Source: Brevibacterium sp. XM4083
GTDB lineage: Bacteria; Actinomycetota; Actinomycetes; Actinomycetales; Brevibacteriaceae
Reading direction: 5' to 3'
NCBI RefSeq assembly: GCF_006489205.2
Contig: NZ_VFYR02000001.1
Span: forward strand, 484,563-548,562
Length of the DNA stretch: 64,000 nt
Positions 16,372 through 24,557 of this stretch are shown in pieces (the stretch's first letter is position 1; each line of letters starts with the position of its first letter). The notes under the pieces are model-generated. The model did not search any database. It had not been told where the DNA came from and saw nothing but the letters and a program-made list of their open reading frames with translations. The position numbers and the translations under genes are program-made.

Positions 16372-17552
16372 GAATCGCCTACATCCTCCTCGACCCCGGC
16401 ATCGGGATCTTCGGCACGAAGGGCGCGAGCGTCCACGCCCAAGAGGTCATCCGCGCCTTCCGCAGCCTCGGGCACGAGGTCACGGTGTTCTGCACCCGCA
16501 CCGACGACGCGATGCCCGGCGACCTCGCCGACCTCGAGGTCGTCCGCCTCGACCTGCCCCCGGGTCTCGACCGGGGCTGCCGGGAGATCGCGCTGCTGCG
16601 GGTCTCCGACCTGCTCGCCGATCTCGTCGCGACCCGCGGGGGCTTCGACCTCGTCTACGAGCGGTACTCGCTCTTCTCCACCGCGGGTGCCACGATCAGC
16701 GACCGCCTCGGCGTTCCTCTCATCCTCGAGGTCAACGCGCCGCTCATCGAGGAGCAGCGCACCCACCGCGGACTCGTCCACACCGAGCATGCGCAGCGCT
16801 CGACCGCCGCGAGCTTCGGACAGGCCGCGCGGATCGTGTGCGTGAGCGACGCCGTGGCCGGCTGGGTGCGGCGCGACTATCCCGGACTCGCCGAGGTGGT
16901 CGTCGTCCCCAACGGGGTCAACACCGACCGCATCGCGCCCGGGTCCACCGACACCGCCGTCCACGACGCCGACGCAGCCGTCCACGGCACTGCCCCGAAA
17001 AGTTCGGCGCCGGTGCGCATCGGCTTCGTCGGCACCCTCAAACCGTGGCACGGCACCGACCGACTGCTCGCGGCGTGCGCGGACCTCGACGGACCGTTCC
17101 ACCTCGACATCGTCGGGCACGGACCTGAGGCCGAGGCGCTCGCCGCCCAGGCCGAACGCCTCCGCCTGGGAGCCCGCATCACCTTCCACGGTGCGCTCGC
17201 CCCGGCCGACGTGCCCGCCCAGCTGCGGCGCTTCGACATCGCCGTTGCCCCGTATCCGGCCGGCCCGAACTACTTCTCGCCGCTGAAGATCTACGAGTAC
17301 CTCGCCGCCGGGGTGCCCACCGTCGCATCGAGGGTCGGATCGATCCCCGAACTGCTCGCCGGCACGGACGCCGGAATCCTCGTCGCCCCCGACGACATCG
17401 CCGAGCTCACCGCCGCGCTGCAGACCCTCCTGAATGATCCCGCCCGGCGGACGCGGATGGGTCAGGCCGCCCGCGCCGAGGCGATCGCCCGCCATTCCTG
17501 GGAGAGCCGGTGCCGTGACATCCTCGCCCCCGTCCTCGTGGAGACCGCATGA
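16368..17552 (+). CDS. GT4 family glycosyltransferase (second)
   Basis: A 394-residue GT-B enzyme. N-terminus MRIAYILLDPGIGIFGTKGASVHAQEVI has the Gly-rich loop and conserved His of GT4 enzymes; VCVSDAVAGWV and VVPNGVNTDRI mark the domain junction; the donor site is FVGTLKPWHGTDRLL, VGHGPE and SPLKIYEYLAAGVPTVAS, with Glu in the EX7E position. A 25-residue Asp/Ala/Thr insert lies near residue 200. The ATG overlaps the stop of the previous gene (ATGA), and its own end overlaps the exporter the same way. Different in sequence from the preceding GT4, so it probably adds a different sugar. Confidence 0.88.
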   Translation: MRIAYILLDPGIGIFGTKGASVHAQEVIRAFRSLGHEVTVFCTRTDDAMPGDLADLEVVRLDLPPGLDRGCREIALLRVSDLLADLVATRGGFDLVYERYSLFSTAGATISDRLGVPLILEVNAPLIEEQRTHRGLVHTEHAQRSTAASFGQAARIVCVSDAVAGWVRRDYPGLAEVVVVPNGVNTDRIAPGSTDTAVHDADAAVHGTAPKSSAPVRIGFVGTLKPWHGTDRLLAACADLDGPFHLDIVGHGPEAEALAAQAERLRLGARITFHGALAPADVPAQLRRFDIAVAPYPAGPNYFSPLKIYEYLAAGVPTVASRVGSIPELLAGTDAGILVAPDDIAELTAALQTLLNDPARRTRMGQAARAEAIARHSWESRCRDILAPVLVETA

Positions 17553-19474
17553 CGCCGCGAACCGTGCCGAACGCCAGCGCCCTCAAGCGGACGCTGAGCA
17601 TCATCCGCCCCCACCTCGGCCGGCACAAGTGGCTCATCCTCGCCGGATTGGCCGCACTGCTCGCCGACGTCGTCTTCCGCATCCTCGAGCCGTGGCCGAT
17701 CAAGATCGCCGTCGACGCCGTCACCGCCGCCCTCGGCGCTGACATCGCCCCGAGCCTCGGCGTCGGCTCCGGGGTGGCAACGACTCTTGTGGCCGCGGCG
17801 CTCGGTCTCGCCGTCATCGTCGCCGGCCGCGCGGTGACGAACTACGCATCGACGATCTGCTTTGCCCTCGTCGGGGCACGGGTCGCCACACAGCTGCGCT
17901 CCCGGGTCTTCGACCATGTCCAGGCGCTGTCGCTGAAGTACCACTCGAAGGCGTCGATCGGAGACACCTCACAGCGCCTCGTCGGCGACATCGGCCGCCT
18001 CCAGGAGGTCGCCGTGACCGCGGGACTGCCGCTCGTCGGCAATGTCATCACCCTCGCCGTCCTCCTCGTCGTCATGGTCGTCCTCGACCCGGTGCTCTCG
18101 GCCATCGTCCTTGCCACCGCCGTCGTCTACGGTCTGCTCTCCCGGGTCGCGACCCCGAAGATCACCACCGCCTCCCGGTCGACGCGCAAAGGCGAGGGCC
18201 ACCTCGTCGGATCCGCCGCCGAGGCGCTGGGTGCGATCCGCGTCGTCCAGGCCTACGGACTCGAGGGGACGGTGGCCACCGAATTCGCCAACGGCAACGA
18301 ACGCGCGCTCAAGGCCGGGGTGCGCGCCCGCCGGCTGGCCGCGGGGCTCGAACGCTCCACGGACGTCCTCGTCGGCGTCTCGCAGGCCCTCGTCCTCGCG
18401 TTCGGCAGCTACCAGGTGCTGCGCGGAGCAATGACCCCGGGCGATCTCGTCCTCTTCCTCCTCTACCTCAAGATCGCGATGAAGCCGCTGCGCGACATGG
18501 CGAAGTACACGGGCCGCATCGCCCGGGCCACCGCCTCGGGGGAGCGCATCGCCGACCTCCTCGACGAACCCATCGAGATCGACGACCGCCCCGACGCGGT
18601 GACGATGGGACCCGTCGCCGGCGATGTCGTCTTCGACGGCGTGACCTCCCGCGACGGACACGGCCGTCGCCTCTTCGACGACCTCAGCCTGCTCATCCCC
18701 GCAGGGGAGAAGATCGGCATCCTCGGCGCCTCGGGGGCGGGCAAGTCGACGCTGACGAGCTACCTGCTCCGTCTCAGCCAGCCGGACGCCGGGCACATCT
18801 ACCTCGACGGCTACGACACGCGCAATGTCACGCGGGCGTCCCTGCGCGGCAACGTCTCCGTCCTCCTCCAGGAGTCGGTGCTCTTCGCGGTGAGCGTGCG
18901 GGAGAACATCCGCTACGGTCGCCTCGACGCCACCGACGCCGAGGTGGAGGCCGCGGCCCGTGCGGCCCGAGCCGATGAGTTCATCCGGGAGCTGCCCGAG
19001 GGCTATGACACGGTGCTCGGCAACCGCGGGGACACGCTCTCCGGCGGGCAGCGGCAGCGCCTGGCGATCGCGCGTGCTCTCGTCCGGTCTGCCCCGGTCG
19101 TCGTCTTCGATGAGGCGAGCACGGGGCTCGACCCGGCGACCCGGGCGCAGGTGACGGAGGCGCTGTGGGACCTCACCGAGGGGCGCACCGGCATCGTCAT
19201 CACCCATGATGCGGCGATGGTCCGCGGCCTCGACCGGGTGGTCTGGCTCGAGGACGGTCGCATCGTCGAGGACGGCTCACCGGCGGAGCTCGCCGCCGAT
19301 CCTTCGACGCGGGTGGCTGCGTGGCTGCGCGATCAGGCTGAGGAGTCGACACCGGAATGGGGCGCCGAGGCGGACGCCTCCGTTGCGTCGGGCACCGTGA
19401 CCGGGCCGCTGCCGCCCGCTCACCCCGCACCGCCCGAGCACCGTCCGGTCGTGGGAACCGGGGTCCGCCGATGA
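17549..19474 (+). CDS. ABC exporter, fused permease and ATPase (MsbA/multidrug type)
   Basis: A 641-residue half-transporter. Six membrane helices fall in residues 25-310, with the coupling segment SLKYHSKASIGDTSQRLVGDI. The nucleotide-binding domain has Walker A GASGAGKST, Q-loop LLQES, signature LSGGQRQR, Walker B VVVFDEAST and the switch His (ITHDA). The last 50 residues are disordered. It must act as a homodimer. Between two glycosyltransferases and a kinase-like gene, the likely cargo is a lipid-linked or free glycan made by the same operon; a drug is possible but the context argues against it. ATGA overlaps at both ends. Confidence 0.88.
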   Translation: MTPRTVPNASALKRTLSIIRPHLGRHKWLILAGLAALLADVVFRILEPWPIKIAVDAVTAALGADIAPSLGVGSGVATTLVAAALGLAVIVAGRAVTNYASTICFALVGARVATQLRSRVFDHVQALSLKYHSKASIGDTSQRLVGDIGRLQEVAVTAGLPLVGNVITLAVLLVVMVVLDPVLSAIVLATAVVYGLLSRVATPKITTASRSTRKGEGHLVGSAAEALGAIRVVQAYGLEGTVATEFANGNERALKAGVRARRLAAGLERSTDVLVGVSQALVLAFGSYQVLRGAMTPGDLVLFLLYLKIAMKPLRDMAKYTGRIARATASGERIADLLDEPIEIDDRPDAVTMGPVAGDVVFDGVTSRDGHGRRLFDDLSLLIPAGEKIGILGASGAGKSTLTSYLLRLSQPDAGHIYLDGYDTRNVTRASLRGNVSVLLQESVLFAVSVRENIRYGRLDATDAEVEAAARAARADEFIRELPEGYDTVLGNRGDTLSGGQRQRLAIARALVRSAPVVVFDEASTGLDPATRAQVTEALWDLTEGRTGIVITHDAAMVRGLDRVVWLEDGRIVEDGSPAELAADPSTRVAAWLRDQAEESTPEWGAEADASVASGTVTGPLPPAHPAPPEHRPVVGTGVRR

Positions 19475-22008
19475 CCGCGGTCGACGCGGCCTGCGCGGCC
19501 GCTGGTGCCGCGCCGCGGACGGTCCCTGCCGGCGGGGCAACCGCGTTCGTCGGTGCATCCTCCGGCATGGAGATCCCCTTCCTCGACGACCTGCGTGAGG
19601 CGGCGGCGCTCAGTCGACTTCTCGGGTTCGCCGCCCGGCCCGTGCGCCTCCGCGTCAAACCCGGTCGCAGCGCCATCGTCGCCTGGCGGCGCGACGGCGT
19701 GCCCGGTCTCGCCGGATGGGGCTGGACGACGGTGATGAGCGACGCCGACAAACTGGCGAACCTGCGGCGTCGAGCGGAGCGGCGCGGCCAGTCCCTGTAC
19801 GTCCACACCGTCGTCACGGACCCTGCCGCGTCGGCAGTTGACGATGCTGCGCCGGCAGCTCACGACACCGTGTCGGGTCGGGACCGGCCCGCGGGGGCCC
19901 GCGAGTTCACCCTCGTCAGCGGGGGAGTGCTCGCGGATCCGAAGCTCGGGGCATCGCTTGCGCGGGTGCGCGATGATCTCGACCTCGACGCGTGCACCGT
20001 CGTCGGCTACAACCCGGCCAGACGCATCCTCCTCGCACACGCCGGCGAATTCGTGCGGATCGGCACGGACCCCTACGACCGTCTCCTCGCCGCCGCCGAG
20101 GACTGGCAGCGGCACGGGCTGCCCACCCTGCCGGTCACCCGCCTCGGCGCGGATGCGACGGCAGTGCGCTCGCCGTGGTGGGGCACCGGTGACCTCGCCA
20201 CACACCCGGATGCGCAGATCGCCGAGGCGGTCGGCCGCACCATCGCCGCCCTCCACGGCCGCAGCGTCGCTGACTCTCACGACCGGCACGCTGTCGCCGA
20301 CGCCTGCGCGATGCTCGATGACACCGTGCGCACGCTGAGCCGGCTGCTCCCGGACGCAGAGGTCGCACGTGCGCGACGACTCGCCCGCACCATCGCCGCA
20401 GAGCTGAGCTCGACCGACCCGAGTCGGGCTCTGACTGAACTCTCCGACATCCACGGTGACCTCAGCCCCGACCAGATCCTCATCGACGGCGGGGACTTCC
20501 GGATCATCGACCTCGATCGAGCCGGTGTCGGCCCGGTCGGCATGGATCTCGGCCGGTGGATCGCGGCGTGCCGCCTCCGCGGTGACACCGCCGGACCGGG
20601 GCTGGAGATCGGATTCCTCCACGGATACAGCGCCGTCGCGTCGGATGCGGCCGCGGCCTCGGGCGTGGCAGCTCCCATGCCGGCGAGTCCGCCGCGGATC
20701 GACGGTCTCGACGTGTGGGCGGCCTGGGCGCTGCTCCTCACGGCTATCGAGCCCTGGCGCACCTGCCGTCCCGACTGGCGCGAGCGCACCGAACGGCACC
20801 TCGACCTTGCCGAGGAGGCCCTGCGCGATCGCCCCCACCTCACCGCCTGCGGCACTCGGCCCAGCTCCTCACCGATCCCCGCGCGCATCCGCATCGACGG
20901 GACCGATGTCGACATCCGCCGAGCGTGGCCGGCGAAGAAGGGCCGCATCGCCGTCGAGGCGACGACAGCCGACGGCATCCGGGCAGGCTTCCTCGATCCG
21001 ACCCCGCGGGACACACCGCATCCCGGCTCACGGGATACCCCGCACGGCGACACCCGCGAGGCATCGCACGGCGACACCCGCGAACCCTCACCTGTCGACC
21101 CCCGAACGGCCACACAGACCACCGCGGTCGCGACACTGCTGCCGGCCGGCGCCGACCCGGACCTCCCCGGCCTCGCGCGCCTCCTCGACGGTCCGGGCAC
21201 GCGCGGCAACCGGCTCGTCTCCCACCGGCCGGGACGACGCGCCGTCGTCGCTCTCGCCGACGGCACCTTCGCGAAATGCGTGCGCCGTGGCAAGGCAGCG
21301 GCGATCCTCGCCGGGCAGGACAGGGCGCTCGCCTTCGCCGCCGGATTCATCCTGCCCCGGGTGCTCGACGCCGATGACGCGACGGTCCTTCTCGCTCGGG
21401 TCCCCGGGGTCGAACTCCACGAGCCGAGGGCACTCGGCACGCACTGGGAGCGGGCCTGGACGGACTGCCTCGGCGCATGGGACCGCGCGGACGCACAGGC
21501 GCTGCCGGACTCGATGCCCACCCACACCGCTGAAGACGAAGCCGGTGTCCTCGAGGACTGGCGGGAGCGGGCCGATGGTCTGCTCGGCGACCGTGCCGCG
21601 CCCCTCGATGCGCTCCTCGACGAGGTGACCACGCAGCTGCGCGACTCCGCTCCGCCACTGCGCTGGGGCCCGGTGCACCGCGATCTCCACGACAAGCAGC
21701 TGATGTGGGATGAGGCCGCCGGTCCCGGACTCCTCGACGTCGACACGGCCTGCCGCGGTGAGCGCGAACTCGACCTCGGCAACCTGTCCGCCCACGCGAC
21801 GTGGCGGCGCGCTCAGGGAATCTGGTCGCCCGCCGAAGCGGAGGCCGTCACCCGTGCGATCGGCCGGGTCGCCTCGGCGGGAGGCTGCGACCGGTCACGA
21901 CTTCGACTCTACGAACGCGCGAGCCTCCTCCGGCTCGTCTGCGTCTACGCGTTTCGACCGCGATGGGCCGCACGAACGCACGCGCTGCTCGACGCGGCCG
22001 CAGAGTGA
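19471..22008 (+). CDS. Large protein with two aminoglycoside-phosphotransferase-like kinase domains
   Basis: An 845-residue protein with two copies of an APH/choline-kinase-like fold. Copy 1 has a Brenner motif HGDLSPDQ starting at His328 and the metal-binding IIDLDRAG. Copy 2, from about residue 580, has an N-lobe (RRAVVALADGTFAKCVRRGKA), HRDLHDKQ starting at His736 and LLDVDTACRGE. Asp330 and Asp738 are the presumed catalytic bases; the usual Asn of the motif is Gln in both, which still can bind metal in some relatives. The first 130 residues contain a further N-lobe-like stretch (RVKPGRSAIVAW). Such kinases phosphorylate sugars, lipids or small molecules; the substrate is unknown. Last gene of the operon; ATGA start overlap. 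A 200-residue linker holds short DTPHGDTRE-like repeats. Confidence 0.75.
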   Translation: MTAVDAACAAAGAAPRTVPAGGATAFVGASSGMEIPFLDDLREAAALSRLLGFAARPVRLRVKPGRSAIVAWRRDGVPGLAGWGWTTVMSDADKLANLRRRAERRGQSLYVHTVVTDPAASAVDDAAPAAHDTVSGRDRPAGAREFTLVSGGVLADPKLGASLARVRDDLDLDACTVVGYNPARRILLAHAGEFVRIGTDPYDRLLAAAEDWQRHGLPTLPVTRLGADATAVRSPWWGTGDLATHPDAQIAEAVGRTIAALHGRSVADSHDRHAVADACAMLDDTVRTLSRLLPDAEVARARRLARTIAAELSSTDPSRALTELSDIHGDLSPDQILIDGGDFRIIDLDRAGVGPVGMDLGRWIAACRLRGDTAGPGLEIGFLHGYSAVASDAAAASGVAAPMPASPPRIDGLDVWAAWALLLTAIEPWRTCRPDWRERTERHLDLAEEALRDRPHLTACGTRPSSSPIPARIRIDGTDVDIRRAWPAKKGRIAVEATTADGIRAGFLDPTPRDTPHPGSRDTPHGDTREASHGDTREPSPVDPRTATQTTAVATLLPAGADPDLPGLARLLDGPGTRGNRLVSHRPGRRAVVALADGTFAKCVRRGKAAAILAGQDRALAFAAGFILPRVLDADDATVLLARVPGVELHEPRALGTHWERAWTDCLGAWDRADAQALPDSMPTHTAEDEAGVLEDWRERADGLLGDRAAPLDALLDEVTTQLRDSAPPLRWGPVHRDLHDKQLMWDEAAGPGLLDVDTACRGERELDLGNLSAHATWRRAQGIWSPAEAEAVTRAIGRVASAGGCDRSRLRLYERASLLRLVCVYAFRPRWAARTHALLDAAAE

Positions 22009-22045
22009 ACCCGTCGGCCTTGAGCGGGGGCCGGGCCCGGGCCCA

Positions 22046-23086
22046 TCAGTCCTGTGTGCTGCGGCGGGCATCGCCCCAGATGTCGACGCCCGAGTCGACG
22101 GCGAAGGAGTCGATCGCGGCAAGCTCGTCATCGGTGAAGGGAGCGGCGCTCAGGGCGGCGACGTTGTTCTCGAGCTGATCGACGCGGCTGGCGCCGATGA
22201 CGAGGGAGGAGACACGGGGGTCGCGCAGCGCCCACGACAGGGCCATCTGCGCGAGCGACTGACCGCGCGCCTCGGCGATGTCGGCCAGTCCGCGGATCCG
22301 GTCGAGGTTGTCCGCGGACAGGAAGCCGTCCTTGAACGACGGGGTCTCCTTCCCGGCGCGCGAATCCGCGGGCACCCCGTCGAGGTACTTGCCGGTGAGC
22401 AGGCCCTGGGCGAGCGGGGAGAAGGCGATGACGCCGAGGCCCTCCTCGGCGGTGGTGTCGAGGAGGTGGTCGTCCTCGATCCAGCGGTTGAGCATCGAGT
22501 ACGAGGGCTGATGGATGAGCAGCGGCGTGCCGAGGTCGCGGGCGATCTGCGCCGCTCGGGCCGTGTCGGCGGCCGAATAGGAGGAGATGCCCGCGTAGAG
22601 GGCGCGACCCGAGCGCACCGCAGTGTCGAGTGCGCCGATCGTCTCCTCGAGCGGGGTCGTGGCATCGGGGCGGTGCGAGTAGAAGATGTCGACGTAATCG
22701 AGGCCGAGGCGACCCAGCGACGCATCGAGGCTCGAGAGCAGGTACTTGCGGCTGCCGCCCGGGCCGCCGTAGGGGCCGGGGTGCATGACCCAGCCGGCCT
22801 TCGTCGAGATGATGAGCTCATCGCGGTAGCGGCCGAGGTCCTCACGCAGCTGGCGACCGAAGTTGATCTCGGCCGACCCGGACGGCGGCCCGTAGTTGTT
22901 CGCGAGGTCGAAGTGCGTGACGCCGAGGTCGAAAGCGCGGCGGACCAGTGCGCGCTGTTCGTTGAACGCGACGTCGTCGCCGAAGTTGTGCCACATCCCC
23001 AGCGACAGGGCCGGCAGCACGAGTCCGGAGCTCCCGACTCGGCGATAGGTCATCGACTCGTAGCGGTCATCGGCAGCGGTGTACAC
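22046..23086 (-). CDS. Aldo/keto reductase, YghZ (AKR14) type
   Basis: A 346-residue NADPH-dependent TIM-barrel oxidoreductase. The catalytic tetrad is recognisable: Asp in HFDLANNYG, Tyr of the same segment, Lys in IISTKAGW and His in DIFYSHRPD. The cofactor loop near the C-terminus (SSLVIGASRVDQLENN) is standard. The length and the SLGMWHNFGDD opening place it with YghZ/L-glyceraldehyde-3-phosphate reductase, which detoxifies small aldehydes. The GTG start has GGGAG 7 nt upstream. Convergent with the kinase gene, with 37 bp between, and 47 bp before the pterin dehydratase gene. Confidence 0.9.
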   Translation of the reverse strand: MYTAADDRYESMTYRRVGSSGLVLPALSLGMWHNFGDDVAFNEQRALVRRAFDLGVTHFDLANNYGPPSGSAEINFGRQLREDLGRYRDELIISTKAGWVMHPGPYGGPGGSRKYLLSSLDASLGRLGLDYVDIFYSHRPDATTPLEETIGALDTAVRSGRALYAGISSYSAADTARAAQIARDLGTPLLIHQPSYSMLNRWIEDDHLLDTTAEEGLGVIAFSPLAQGLLTGKYLDGVPADSRAGKETPSFKDGFLSADNLDRIRGLADIAEARGQSLAQMALSWALRDPRVSSLVIGASRVDQLENNVAALSAAPFTDDELAAIDSFAVDSGVDIWGDARRSTQD

Positions 23087-23133
23087 GGATCGTCTCCCGG
23101 GAATTGGTGACAGGCGGTCGCGTTCAGCTTAGG

Positions 23134-23460
23134 TCACGAAGATTGTCCATTGCGATCGGCGGAGATGTCCGCACCTGCGGCGATGTCGCTGAACGTGGCG
23201 GCGAGCTGAAGATCCCGCTCCGTCACCGCGCCGGTGTCGTGGCTGGTGAGCACCACCTCGACGACGGGGTAGGTGAGAGTGATGTCGGGATGGTGGTTGG
23301 CCTCCTCAGCAGCGGCGCCGAGGCGGTTGACGAGGTCGAGTCCGGTCGCGAAGTCCCCGGTGAGGTACTTCGCGGTGATGCTGTCCGAGCCGCCCTTCCA
23401 ATCGCTCAGCCCCGCCTCGGCGAGCTTGTCCTGCAGTTCCTGTCCTCTGTATTCAGCCAT
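23134..23460 (-). CDS. phhB: Pterin-4a-carbinolamine dehydratase
   Basis: A 108-residue cytosolic protein of the PCD/DCoH family, which dehydrates 4a-hydroxytetrahydrobiopterin. The signature EEANHHPDITLTY, with the catalytic His pair, is at residues 54-66, and VVEVVLTSHDTGAVTERD follows as in the family. No phenylalanine hydroxylase is nearby; in many bacteria such proteins serve molybdopterin or folate-related roles instead. The ATG has no ribosome site but a TAGCAT box 6 nt upstream, so the message may be leaderless. The extra C-terminal 10 residues are not conserved. Confidence 0.9.
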   Translation of the reverse strand: MAEYRGQELQDKLAEAGLSDWKGGSDSITAKYLTGDFATGLDLVNRLGAAAEEANHHPDITLTYPVVEVVLTSHDTGAVTERDLQLAATFSDIAAGADISADRNGQSS

Positions 23461-23466
23461 GGCACC

Positions 23467-23472
23467 ATGCTA
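23467..23472 (-). promoter_or_regulatory. -10 box of a probable leaderless phhB transcript
   Basis: On the minus strand TAGCAT ends 6 nt before the phhB ATG (23460), matching the TANNNT-to-start spacing of leaderless actinobacterial genes. No Shine-Dalgarno sequence lies between them. Confidence 0.4.
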
Positions 23473-23499
23473 GAAAGACATCGCCGGGACGGGAACCCC

Positions 23500-24045
23500 T
23501 CAGGCGGAATTCCGTGCGCCCTTCGCGCGGTGGCGGCGGACGGCGTCGCGGTTGGCGCAGCGGACCGAGCAGTAGCGCTGGCGGCCGTTGCGGGTGACGT
23601 CGACGACGACGTTGTCGCACGGGTCGCCAGGTGTCAGGCCGGCCGCGCAGCGACCGAGGCGGTGCATGCCGCGGGTCGTCAGGTGCAGCGCCGTACCGAC
23701 GCAGATGACGGCGCGCAGCACATGGGCCAGCGACTGGTTCGAATCCCGGTAGTGGAGGTGCCAGCCCTCATCGTCGTGGTCGACGAGGCGCGGGTAGGCG
23801 GCGGCGTTCGCCATGATCGCGTTGAGGATCTCCGCCCGGTCCTGAGGGTCGTCGGCGTCGACGACCGCCAGCCACTCATCGATGACGGTGCGCGTGTCGT
23901 CGAGGTCGGTCGACGTCGGTTCGAAGCCCATCGTCATCCCGAACTCCCGGGTGCGGGCCTCGATCCCGTCGCGATCACTCGGCCAGTCATTGGCGAGCGA
24001 CGCCGCGAGCAGCACCGCGTACTCGCCGTAAGGGTTGAGTTGCAT
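23500..24045 (-). CDS. CGNR zinc-finger protein (ABATE domain), probable transcription regulator
   Basis: A 181-residue protein of the ABATE/CGNR family common in actinobacteria. Residues 1-125 form the ABATE-like stress/ligand domain (LNPYGEYAVLLAASLANDWP, then LAHVLRAVICVGTALHL). The C-terminal zinc finger is CAAGLTPGDPCDNVVVDVTRNGRQRYCSVRCANRDAVRRHR; the second pair reads YCSVRCANRDAV as in relatives, while the CGN triplet appears here as CDN. The basic tail fits DNA binding. Many longer in-frame starts upstream are unlikely, because the family begins at MQLNPYGEYAV. Role unknown. Confidence 0.85.
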   Translation of the reverse strand: MQLNPYGEYAVLLAASLANDWPSDRDGIEARTREFGMTMGFEPTSTDLDDTRTVIDEWLAVVDADDPQDRAEILNAIMANAAAYPRLVDHDDEGWHLHYRDSNQSLAHVLRAVICVGTALHLTTRGMHRLGRCAAGLTPGDPCDNVVVDVTRNGRQRYCSVRCANRDAVRRHRAKGARNSA

Positions 24046-24071
24046 AAGACCATTACAGCAGGGTGGACGGC

Positions 24072-24308
24072 ATGGACACCAGAGCAGGACGCGAGATGCG
24101 CGTGACTCGCGACAACAGCACCGCCGCTGGGGGACAGGCCTCCGGCGCCGGCTGTGAGCACGGCTGGCTGACCGAGTCGCGACACCGCATCTCGACCGGG
24201 CTGATCGTCTACCTCCGCTGTGCCAGCTGCGGGGCGCGTCGCGTCGACCACCTCGGTGCCGGTGCGCTGGTGCCGAGCGGGCTGAGTCGGGTCGTCGCGC
24301 CGAGGTGA
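24072..24308 (+). CDS. Small Zn-ribbon-like hypothetical protein
   Basis: A 78-residue protein with a compact metal-site pattern CEHGWLTESRHR, then VYLRCASCGARRVD: one Cys and one His in the first half and a CxxC in the second. This arrangement recurs in short actinobacterial proteins of unknown function. The first 20 residues are poorly conserved-looking, and starts at 24063 (GTG), 24072 (ATG) and 24096 (ATG) are all possible. Divergent from the CGNR gene, with only about 26 bp between them. I cannot suggest a role. Confidence 0.5.
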   Translation: MDTRAGREMRVTRDNSTAAGGQASGAGCEHGWLTESRHRISTGLIVYLRCASCGARRVDHLGAGALVPSGLSRVVAPR

Positions 24309-24510
24309 GGCGCCCCCGCGGGGCCGCCGTGGGGCGGACGCGCACCGGACTGCCCGCCGAAAGTCGATTCGGCCACGACTAGTCACCGTGCAGAATGACT
24401 TTTCGCCGTCATCCGGTCTGCGTGTCGCACTTTTCGCGAGCGTTCGTACTTTTCGCCGGCAGTGCGTCGGCGGCGCCGCGCCGGGTCCACGCCCCGCCGC
24501 ACCCCAAAGT
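24309..24510. repeat. Intergenic stretch with repeated ACTTTTCGC motif
   Basis: The 249-bp gap before the GntR gene holds ACTTTTCGC at 24398, 24429 and 24448, each followed by C or G, plus a near reverse copy (GCCGAAAGT) at about 24353-24361. Repeats are spaced 31 and 19 bp and share no longer flank. They may be binding sites or a remnant repeat; no ORF fits here. Confidence 0.4.
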
Positions 24511-24523
24511 AGACCAGTGGTCT
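24511..24523. promoter_or_regulatory. Palindrome AGACCA-G-TGGTCT, candidate GntR operator
   Basis: Perfect 13-bp palindrome 34 bp before the GntR start. The half-site AGACCA/TGGTCT is the same as in DasR/NagR-type (HutC subfamily) operators but in the opposite order around the centre. Autoregulation of the gntR-anmK-symporter-murQ operon is the natural reading. Confidence 0.5.
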
Positions 24524-24557
24524 TGATTTCGTGTGTGACCTGTGACTCAATGGGGGA

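Noticed and set aside
22020-22045. GGGCCCGGGCCC stretch as a terminator between convergent genes
   Set aside because: Self-complementary but without a usable loop; no support beyond base composition.
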